NCBI RefSeq assembly: GCF_020829685.1
Contig: NZ_JAIVFR010000491.1
Location: 1 to 5,534, forward strand
Length of the DNA stretch: 5,534 nt
Direction: 5' to 3'
From: Nostoc sp. CHAB 5715
GTDB lineage: Bacteria > Cyanobacteriota > Cyanobacteriia > Cyanobacteriales > Nostocaceae
Shown here: positions 1-5,194 of the stretch, in pieces
Layout of the letters: the number at the start of each line of letters is the position of its first letter
How positions within the stretch are numbered: the stretch's first letter is position 1
Made by a program: the position numbers and the translations under genes
Notes under the pieces: model-generated
Databases searched by the model: none
What the model was told of the DNA's origin: nothing
The model's input: only the letters and a program-made list of their open reading frames with translations

Positions 1-112
1 TTGAGGTTTGGTTGAAGTAGCAATTGTCATGCAGTAACCTGAATTTGGATTTTCCAGCCTAGTCTGCGCGATCTTAAAATCCGCATATCTATAAATTTAA
101 TTTTTTTTGAAC

Positions 113-118
113 GAGGAA
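113..118 (+). promoter_or_regulatory. Ribosome binding site that decides the start of the lyase gene
   Basis: GAGGAA ends three bases before the ATG at 122. It lies inside the extra codons that a TTG start at 107 would add, so it supports ATG 122. Bases 1-106 upstream are AT-rich towards the gene. I could not pick out a convincing -35/-10 pair there. Confidence 0.55.
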
Positions 119-121
119 CTG

Positions 122-1363
122 ATGAACAGCTTAGAACAGCTGCGGCAAGCAGAACAGGCACTATTAGAAATTTTTTCTGGAATTGACGCTCAGGTCAAGC
201 ATAATCTAAAACGAGTGCTGGATGCTTTTCGTAATCACCGTGTGGGCGCACACCACTTTGCTGGTGTAAGTGGCTATGGTCACGATGATTTAGGACGAGA
301 AACTTTAGATAAAGTTTTTGCTGAAGTTATGGGCGCCGAAGCTGCGGCCGTGCGGGTGCAGTTCGTTTCGGGAACTCATGCGATCGCCTGTGCTTTGTTT
401 GGTGTTCTCCGTCCTGGAGATGAAATGTTAGCAGTGGTCGGTTCTCCCTACGATACGCTTGAAGAAGTCATTGGTTTACGGGGTCAAGGTCAAGGCTCTC
501 TAATCGAGTTTGGCATAAATTACCGCCAATTGGAGCTAACCACAGAAGGAACTATAGATTGGCAATCTTTAAGTACTAATGTGGCCGAAAACACTCGTTT
601 AGTGTTAATTCAGCGTTCTTGTGGCTATTCTTGGCGTCCTAGTTTATCAATTGCCGATATTGAAAAAATCGTCCACTTAGTCAAACAGCAAAACCCGAAC
701 ACCGTTTGCTTTGTGGATAACTGCTACGGCGAATTTATTGAAACAAAGGAACCTACAGCTGTAGGTGCTGATTTAATAGCGGGGTCATTGATTAAAAATC
801 CTGGTGGTACTATTGTCAGTGCTGGCGGTTATGTTGCCGGTCGCGCCGACTTAGTGGAAGCATCGGCTTGTCGCCTCACCGCTCCTGGTATCGGGAGTTA
901 TGGTGGTGCTACTTTTGACCAAAATCGCCTGCTGTTCCAAGGCTTATTTCTGGCTCCGCAAATGGTAGGAGAGGCGATGAAAGGGACTTATCTGACTGGT
1001 TATGTATTTGACAAACTCGGTTATCCAGTGAATCCCGCTCCCCTTGCTCCCCGTGGGGATGTAATTCAGGCAATCAAACTCGGTTCTGCCCAAAAGCTAA
1101 TTGCTTTCTGTAAGGCGATACAACAGCATTCTCCCATCGGTTCCTATCTTGACCCTGTTCCAGATGAAATGCCGGGGTATGAGAGCCAGGTAGTCATGGC
1201 TGGGGGGACATTTATTGAAGGGAGTACCTTGGAATTATCAGCAGATGGGCCTTTGCGTGAACCCTATGTGGTTTATTGCCAGGGGGGGACTCATTGGACT
1301 CATGTGGCGATCGCCTTGGAGGTTGCGATTAATGCAATAGGAAATGCTGATGCAAAATTATAG
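122..1363 (+). CDS. Methionine gamma-lyase / aluminium-resistance family protein (PLP-dependent, YnbB type)
   Basis: This 413-residue cytosolic protein has the fold-type I PLP enzyme layout of the Met_gamma_lyase / aluminium-resistance family, whose Bacillus member is YnbB. Numbered from the ATG at 122, visible landmarks are a VSGTHA phosphate-binding loop near residues 82-87, a VDNCYGEF segment near 198-205 whose Asp should contact the PLP ring nitrogen, and GSLIKNPGG near 221-229 whose Lys225 is the expected Schiff-base lysine. The length is normal and the frame is intact to TAG. The frame also allows a TTG start at 107, but ATG 122 has AGGAA at a suitable distance and gives an N-terminus (MNSLEQL) that looks natural for cyanobacterial members. 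The family is predicted to act on sulfur amino acids, but its real substrate is poorly established. The gene stands alone, and I saw no clear terminator after it. Two HIP1 octamers lie inside it. The family call is secure; the substrate is inference. Confidence 0.9.
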   Translation: MNSLEQLRQAEQALLEIFSGIDAQVKHNLKRVLDAFRNHRVGAHHFAGVSGYGHDDLGRETLDKVFAEVMGAEAAAVRVQFVSGTHAIACALFGVLRPGDEMLAVVGSPYDTLEEVIGLRGQGQGSLIEFGINYRQLELTTEGTIDWQSLSTNVAENTRLVLIQRSCGYSWRPSLSIADIEKIVHLVKQQNPNTVCFVDNCYGEFIETKEPTAVGADLIAGSLIKNPGGTIVSAGGYVAGRADLVEASACRLTAPGIGSYGGATFDQNRLLFQGLFLAPQMVGEAMKGTYLTGYVFDKLGYPVNPAPLAPRGDVIQAIKLGSAQKLIAFCKAIQQHSPIGSYLDPVPDEMPGYESQVVMAGGTFIEGSTLELSADGPLREPYVVYCQGGTHWTHVAIALEVAINAIGNADAKL

Positions 1364-1480
1364 CATATATTCCGCAGCGCATGAGGTTTGTTGAGAAATT
1401 AGTGAAAGGCGATCGCATTTGTTATTTTGGCGAACGCATTGTTCTTACAGCAGTTTTCATGTATTTGAACCACATCTGTC

Positions 1481-1516
1481 GTAGGGGTAAAGCATTGCTC
1501 ATACGTGTCAACTTAA
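1481..1516 (+). repeat. Left inverted-repeat arm of the MITE-like element
   Basis: The arm begins GTAGGGG, continues AGCATTGCT, and ends with CATACGTGTCAACTTAA at 1500-1516. It pairs with 1904-1939 with two mismatches, both in the three-base stretch TAA after GTAGGGG. The first 19 bases may be target DNA and not part of the element. Confidence 0.8.
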
Positions 1517-1533
1517 CGTAAAAGCCATGTCCC

Positions 1534-1583
1534 GCAAGGAACTGAAGTTCCTTGCTAATAGCGGAAGTCATCTAAAGATGACT
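1534..1583 (+). repeat. Left pair of subterminal hairpins
   Basis: There are two perfect stem-loops in a row. The first, 1534-1555, has a 9-bp stem GCAAGGAAC / GTTCCTTGC with loop TGAA. The second, 1566-1583, has a 7-bp stem AGTCATC / GATGACT with loop TAAA. They face the right pair at 1820-1869 in mirror order and share its stem lengths and four-base loops. Confidence 0.75.
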
Positions 1584-1819
1584 AAATATCAGTAGATCAC
1601 AAAGTTTTTTAGAACCCGTACCAGATGGACATTTCAACAAAACACCCAGACACTAGAAAATCAGCGATTAATCAGCATTTCAGGCGATACCGTAAGTTGG
1701 GAGCAAAGCGATCGCGCTGAAACCAAGGCTGCTTCCCAAAAATTCACGATGGCTAAAACCCTTATTCTTGCGTGAGTTTCTGAAAGTTTGTGATCTACTG
1801 AATATAGCAAAAAATCTTT

Positions 1820-1869
1820 AGTCTACTTCAGTAGACTTTAGCTTTTAGCCTTGAACTTTAGTTCAAGGC
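1820..1869 (-). repeat. Right pair of subterminal hairpins
   Basis: The stem-loop at 1820-1837 has AGTCTAC / GTAGACT with loop TTCA, and can be extended to 8 bp with a two-base loop. The one at 1848-1869 has a 9-bp stem GCCTTGAAC / GTTCAAGGC with loop TTTA. Spacing and order mirror the left pair, but several stem positions differ, each with a compensating change on the other strand of the stem. Confidence 0.75.
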
Positions 1870-1903
1870 GGTTGAGTCAGCCAACAGTTAAGCTATTTTT
1901 AGC

Positions 1904-1939
1904 TTAAGTTGACACGTATGAGCAATGCTGTGCCCCTAC
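1904..1939 (-). repeat. Right inverted-repeat arm of the MITE-like element
   Basis: TTAAGTTGACACGTATG at 1904-1920 is the exact complement of 1500-1516. It is followed by AGCAATGCT and then GTGCCCCTAC. The match stops sharply at 1939 on this side and at 1481 on the other. Confidence 0.8.
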
Positions 1940-1965
1940 TAGCTGATGCATGTTTATCTGCCAAA

Positions 1966-2004
1966 ATTTCCCCAACCCTCCTTTGGAAGGAGAATTGGGG
2001 AAAT
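1966..2004 (-). terminator. Intrinsic terminator downstream of the Mn catalase
   Basis: ATTTCCCCAA at 1966-1975 pairs with TTGGGGAAAT at 1995-2004, with a partly complementary CCCTCC / GGAAGG interior. Read on the minus strand, the hairpin comes about 45 bases after the catalase stop and leads into a short T-run (ATTTTGG). The T-run is weak, so termination efficiency is uncertain. Confidence 0.55.
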
Positions 2005-2048
2005 CAAGTCTTATTAGAACAGGTGTGAATGCTACTTCATGCCAATGA

Positions 2049-2966
2049 TTAGCCACCGATAGTTGTTGTACGCTCAACTAAAGGGGGTGCGCTCGAACTG
2101 TTGCCTTGTGCCTGTGGCGTTTTCGGTGTACCATGCAGGCGTGGGTCGGGCTGGGGTAGTTCGGGTTCTGGCCCCAGTGGTTGGGGATTTTCCACATACT
2201 CGAATTCGCCTTTGCCATCCATTGAAGGGCCTTTTGCCCAACGCCCTTCGGCGCTTTCAGTTCCTTCTGAGTGATTCCAGAACTGATAGGCAAACTCGTT
2301 CTTCCCATATTCGTATGCGACATTGGGAACAACTGTCTCCTCAAACCCTTCACTTTTGAGATCTTCAAGCGCCGCTAGCCACTGGTTTTGATGCATGGTG
2401 TCGCGGGCAATCATGAAGCTGAGGTGGTCTTTGACTCCTGGATCGTCTGTCATCTCATACAACCGTACAGCCTGTATAAGACCCTGAGATTCGGCATGGA
2501 GATTAGAACGAAAGTCTGCCAATAGGTTACCACTGGCGACAATGAAGCGACCGTTCCACGGGAAGCCAACACTGTCAGCCGGGTAAGCACCTCCACCTGA
2601 GGCAATGGCATGCTGTGGGTTAATAGCCGCCGCAATCACATCCCTTGGGTTACTACCTCCCATAACGGCACCCACAACTGGATCTTTTGCACCTTCCTCT
2701 TGGTATTTGATCGGTGCTTTATCCAGCAGATGGGCAATCATCGTGGCTAACATCTCGACGTGACCAATTTCCTCTGTTCCGATGTCCAACAGCATATCTC
2801 GGTACTTAGCAGGGCCTCGACAGTTCCAACCCTGAAACAGATACTGCATCATTACGGTCATTTCACCAAAGCTGCCGCCGATGAGTTCTTGTAGCTTCTT
2901 GGCATAAACGGGATCGGGATTTGTTGGTGGTGTGAAGTACTGTAACCGTTTTTTGTGGAAAAACAT
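2049..2966 (-). CDS. Manganese (non-heme) catalase
   Basis: This 305-residue protein belongs to the dinuclear manganese catalase family, which converts hydrogen peroxide to water and oxygen in the cytoplasm. The ferritin-like four-helix metal site is intact. Glu35 lies in GGSFGEMT, Glu66 and His69 in GTEEIGHVE, Glu159 in NLHAES and His192 in MHQNQW. These match the ligand spacing of the Lactobacillus plantarum enzyme (Glu35, Glu66, His69, Glu148, His181), including the 33-residue gap between the last two. Length fits the longer family members. The last 45 or so residues form a Pro-rich, probably disordered tail. ATG 2966 has GAGGAA five bases upstream. The gene has no HIP1 octamer and looks GC-richer by eye than its flanks, which might hint at transfer but is not strong. 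It appears monocistronic, with a terminator-like hairpin downstream and a repeat-rich leader upstream. Cyanobacteria often carry more than one such catalase, so I give no symbol. Confidence 0.95.
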   Translation of the reverse strand: MFFHKKRLQYFTPPTNPDPVYAKKLQELIGGSFGEMTVMMQYLFQGWNCRGPAKYRDMLLDIGTEEIGHVEMLATMIAHLLDKAPIKYQEEGAKDPVVGAVMGGSNPRDVIAAAINPQHAIASGGGAYPADSVGFPWNGRFIVASGNLLADFRSNLHAESQGLIQAVRLYEMTDDPGVKDHLSFMIARDTMHQNQWLAALEDLKSEGFEETVVPNVAYEYGKNEFAYQFWNHSEGTESAEGRWAKGPSMDGKGEFEYVENPQPLGPEPELPQPDPRLHGTPKTPQAQGNSSSAPPLVERTTTIGG

Positions 2967-2971
2967 TTGAA

Positions 2972-2977
2972 TTCCTC
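2972..2977 (-). promoter_or_regulatory. Ribosome binding site of the Mn catalase
   Basis: On the minus strand GAGGAA ends five bases before the ATG at 2966. This is a near-ideal site and fixes the catalase start. Confidence 0.65.
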
Positions 2978-2996
2978 GTTATTTGCAAATTGTCTG

Positions 2997-3038
2997 ACAC
3001 AAAATCAAACAGTTGCGCTTTCATCTGATATTTTGTGT
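2997..3038 (-). repeat. Small inverted repeat in the catalase leader
   Basis: ACACAAAAT at 2997-3005 is repeated inverted as ATTTTGTGT at 3030-3038, with a 24-base gap. It lies 31-72 bases upstream of the catalase ATG, where it could act as an operator or as a leader stem. A 9-bp AT-rich match can also occur by chance. Confidence 0.35.
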
Positions 3039-3078
3039 TGCTTCTCCTTTCTAGGAAACTAATTAAATCTTTTATCTT

Positions 3079-3239
3079 CATCAGCCTCTAGTCAGACAAA
3101 AAAATTACTTTTAAATAAGTATTTCGATTTAGATTTATTTGGTTTTACTTCTGTCTAACAATGGATTTTAGAAGGCTCTGTTTTCTTTCAATAAAGGTAT
3201 AAAGCCCATTGTCAGGTTTTACTAGGCTAGAGGCTGATG
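3079..3239. repeat. Inverted-repeat block upstream of the Mn catalase
   Basis: CATCAGCCTCTAG at 3079-3091 is exactly inverted at 3227-3239. A second nested pair, 3155-3164 with 3206-3215 (CTAACAATGG against CCATTGTCAG), matches 9 of 10. GGTTTTACT also occurs directly repeated at 3141 and 3215. The 161-base block fills the middle of the 447-base gap between cupin and catalase, contains no gene, and should hold or adjoin the catalase promoter. It could be a small mobile repeat or a regulatory structure. I saw no target duplication. Confidence 0.5.
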
Positions 3240-3308
3240 GCAAGTTAAAAGTAAGCCTTGCGATCGCCTGACATTTTGTGCAATTCTTTCTAAGCCACAA
3301 ATCATGGT

Positions 3309-3337
3309 AAAAAGGGGAACAAGAATGTTGTTCCCCT
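3309..3337 (-). terminator. Intrinsic terminator downstream of the cupin gene
   Basis: A perfect 10-bp stem, AGGGGAACAA / TTGTTCCCCT with loop GAATG on the plus strand, lies about 77 bases past the cupin stop. Read on the minus strand it runs directly into six T residues and then ACC, the classic rho-independent arrangement. Its CGTAGGGG outer arm resembles the palindrome at the ends of the 1481-1939 element. Confidence 0.75.
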
Positions 3338-3413
3338 ACGAACCCTCTATATTTGATGCCATTGAAAGCGGCTATAAGTTTTTAGCGATCGCAAAACTTC
3401 AGATAACTGCAAA

Positions 3414-3755
3414 TCAGTTTTCGTCTCGTCCGTGAACTTGAGCGGGTGGACTGGTTGCTTCAACAGCAGTGAATGATTCTAAAATTTTATAGGTGTGACT
3501 AGATCCTTTTGGTACTACCCAAGAACTCCCAGGCTCTAGTAAAACCGTTTGCCCTTCAATATGCAATTCTGCACGACCAGTAATTACATAACCAACAGTT
3601 TCATATTCTCGCGCTGCTGGCTCTTTAGGTTCGTTCGGTTGCTCATTCTCCCACAGGCGCATAGAAACGGTTTTGCCAGATGCAAGATATTTTTGACCAA
3701 GTTCACCTTTAGGCGAATGGCTAGAGTCTACTTTAATAACGGTTTTATCAGACAT
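3414..3755 (-). CDS. Small single-domain cupin protein
   Basis: This 113-residue soluble protein is a single small beta-barrel of the Cupin_2 type. The core from about residue 49 ([16 protein letters not shown]) through 73-90 ([18 protein letters not shown]) follows the two cupin motifs, with Gly60 and the PxGxxH turn of motif 2 clearly visible. The usual metal-binding HxH and Glu of motif 1 are replaced by Glu50-Tyr-Glu52, so only His87 of the classical ligands remains. It may bind no metal, or bind one in an altered way. ATG 3755 has GAGG about nine bases upstream and the frame is intact. The gene has its own terminator about 77 bases past its stop, and a heptamer repeat array begins 30 bases upstream of its start. 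Such cupins are often sensors, isomerases or accessory proteins. The substrate cannot be assigned. Confidence 0.85.
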   Translation of the reverse strand: MSDKTVIKVDSSHSPKGELGQKYLASGKTVSMRLWENEQPNEPKEPAAREYETVGYVITGRAELHIEGQTVLLEPGSSWVVPKGSSHTYKILESFTAVEATSPPAQVHGRDEN

Positions 3756-3784
3756 ATTTTTTGCCTCTTTATACTTTTAACTTT

Positions 3785-3882
3785 GGGCATGGGGCATTGG
3801 GCATTGGGCATTGGGCATTGGGCATTGGGTATTGGGCATTGGGCATCGGGCATTGGGCATTGGGCATTGGGCATTGGTTATT
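3785..3882. repeat. Heptamer tandem repeat array, GGGCATT type (STRR)
   Basis: Thirteen consecutive 7-base units fill 3785-3875, followed by a degenerate unit GGTTATT to 3882. Ten units are exactly GGGCATT. The variants are GGGCATG (unit 1), GGGTATT (unit 7) and GGGCATC (unit 9). Such short tandemly repeated repetitive sequences are characteristic of heterocystous cyanobacteria. Frames that read through it give an artificial seven-residue peptide repeat and are not genes. The array ends 30 bases before the cupin start, so it lies in that gene's promoter or leader region. Confidence 0.95.
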
Positions 3883-3927
3883 AATTCTTGTCCCTCACTC
3901 CCTCATATCACGTCCGGTTAAACAGTT

Positions 3928-4004
3928 GTCAATTGCGAACGGAGTGAAGCAATCGCTCCAGACGTTGTGATTGCTTCGTTTCACTTCGTTCCACTCGCAA
4001 TGAC
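3928..4004. repeat. Imperfect palindrome of the GTCATTGCGA / GAAGCAATC type
   Basis: The left arm (GTCAATTGCGA ... GTGAAGCAATCGC, 3928-3956) pairs with the right arm (GTGATTGCTTCG ... CTCGCAATGAC, 3967-4004), with a few indels, around a short loop near CTCCAGACGTT. Similar dispersed palindromes are widespread in bacterial intergenic DNA. ATATCAC occurs on both sides, directly after the right arm (4005-4011) and 16 bases before the left arm (3905-3911). It sits in the 335-base gap between the cupin and dehydrogenase genes. Confidence 0.65.
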
Positions 4005-4061
4005 ATATCACAAGTAATTTATCGGATATGATATCACTCCCTTATCTCCCCCTGCTCCCCC

Positions 4062-4089
4062 ATTCCCTATTCCCCACTCCCCATTCCCT
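4062..4089. repeat. Short C-rich heptamer tract
   Basis: Four in-phase 7-base units (ATTCCCT, ATTCCCC, ACTCCCC, ATTCCCT) end one base before the dehydrogenase stop codon. C-rich, less regular sequence precedes them from about 4040. This is a degenerate second STRR-like tract with a different unit from the 3785 array. Confidence 0.6.
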
Positions 4090-4090
4090 G

Positions 4091-5194
4091 CTACGGTTTA
4101 AGTACAATTTTGATGCAGTTATCTTTCTTGTGCTTAAAAATTTCGTAGCCGTGGGGCGCTTGTTCTAAAGGTAAAGTATGGGTAATGATAAAGGTTGGAT
4201 CGATTTCACCGTTTTGAATCCGCTCTAACAAGGGTCGTAAATACTTATGGACATGCGTTTGCCCCATTTTGAAGGTTAATCCCTTGTTCATGGCAGCACC
4301 CATTGGGATTTTATCTAAAAAGCCACCGTACACACCCGCAAGTGATACGTGACCACCTTTAGCAGCAGACACTATTACTTGCCGTAATGCCGTCGGACGG
4401 TCTGTTTCGAGACGTACTGCTTGCTTTACCTGGTCGTAAAACGCCATAAAGTCTGTGCCGTGTGCTTCCATTCCTACTGCATCTATGCAAGCATCGGGGC
4501 CACGACCGCCAGTCATTTCTTTAAGTGCTTCGCCTACATTTACTTCTTCGTAGTTGAGAACTTCTGCTTTGCCGTATTCTTTAGCCATTTGCAGACGTTC
4601 GGGAACGCGGTCAAAAGCTAGTACACGTTCCGCACCAAGCATATATGCGCTTTTAATAGCGAATTGTCCGACTGGGCCACAACCCCAAACGGCGACAATA
4701 TCACCGGGTTTGATGTTGCAGTTCTCGGCTGCCATGTAGCCAGTGGGGAAAATATCTGTTAAAAATAGCACTTGCTCATCCGTTAAACCATCGGGAATTT
4801 TGAGCAAGCCTACATCGGCAAAGGGTACTCGTGCATACTCTGCTTGACCACCGGCGTAACCGCCGAATAAATGAGAGTAGCCAAATAGACCTGCTGGCGA
4901 ATGCCCCATTTGCTTTTCTACTAACCAAGCATTGGGGTTAGAGTTGTCGCACAGTGACCACAAATCCCGATTGCAGAAAAAGCAGCTACCGCAAGATATA
5001 GTGAAAGGAACAACGACGCGATCGCCTACGTTGACATTTTTAACCGCACTTCCAAGTTCTACGACTTCCCCCATGAATTCATGACCAAGGATATCGCCCT
5101 TTTGCATGGTGGGAATGTAGCCGTCATAAATATGCAAATCTGAACCACAAATTGCCGTGGAAGTAATTTTAACAATGGCATCGCGTGGGTTAAG
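4091..5194 (-). pseudogene. 5'-truncated zinc-dependent alcohol / glutathione-independent formaldehyde dehydrogenase-like gene
   Basis: This is a medium-chain, zinc-dependent dehydrogenase that would oxidise an alcohol or aldehyde with NAD. The first usable start is TTG 5137 (348 residues), but family sequence continues upstream in frame as [21 protein letters not shown], back to about 5194, with a stop at 5198-5200. The catalytic zinc Cys (codon 5147-5149, in ICGSD) lies before that TTG. About 20-25 N-terminal residues, including the first strand of the GroES-like domain, are missing, and no ATG, GTG or SD-like site replaces them. Numbered from the TTG, the rest is intact: LGHE at 17-20 (zinc and acid ligands), four structural-zinc Cys at 49, 52, 55 and 63, the Rossmann GCGPVG at 152-157, and Asp176, suggesting NAD preference. 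It ends in TAG at 4091. The 5' end abuts an unrelated gene, so deletion, rearrangement or misassembly is likely. A shortened protein from TTG would lack a zinc ligand and probably be inactive. Confidence 0.8.

Larger units (their letters stand above)
1481..1939. mobile_element. MITE-like inverted-repeat element without transposase
   Basis: A 459-base block is bounded by 36-base inverted arms at 1481-1516 and 1904-1939 that match at 34 positions. Three further pairs lie nested and in mirror order inside it: hairpins at 1534-1555 and 1848-1869, hairpins at 1566-1583 and 1820-1837, and a perfect 14-base inverted repeat at 1590-1603 and 1787-1800 (CAGTAGATCACAAA and its complement). The centre, 1604-1786, contains no transposase-length frame on either strand. 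An alternative reading puts the true ends at 1500 and 1920, a 421-base element with perfect 17-base ends starting CATACGTG. In that case AGCATTGCT and AGCAATGCT flank it as an imperfect 9-base target duplication. I infer a non-autonomous element or gutted insertion sequence and cannot name its family. Confidence 0.7.

Noticed and set aside
107..121. TTG at 107 as start of the lyase gene
   Set aside because: The ribosome site GAGGAA lies downstream of it and points to ATG 122. The extra five residues look like non-coding sequence.
1566..1869. Intrinsic terminator pair for the lyase gene
   Set aside because: The hairpins lie 200 or more bases past the stop, lack T-runs directly after the stems, and are better explained as parts of the mirror-image element.
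2063..2635. Plus- and minus-strand frames of 61 to 98 codons inside the catalase gene
   Set aside because: They are shadows of a well-supported catalase frame with all metal ligands in place.
2863..3081. 72-codon minus-strand frame beginning upstream of the catalase, as a possible leader peptide
   Set aside because: It overlaps the catalase start in another frame, has no good ribosome site and uses unconvincing codons. Its start lies within the inverted-repeat block. It is most likely chance.
3785..3882. CRISPR array
   Set aside because: Units are 7 bases with no unique spacers, so this is a simple tandem repeat. No cas-like gene is present.
3549..3970. Two plus-strand open frames rich in an Ala-Leu-Gly-Ile-Gly-His-Trp repeat
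   Set aside because: They are translations of the GGGCATT heptamer array plus the antisense of the cupin gene. A 7-base unit necessarily gives a 7-residue peptide repeat.
4421..4739. Two plus-strand frames inside the dehydrogenase remnant
   Set aside because: They are antisense to a recognisable zinc dehydrogenase sequence and show no family features of their own.
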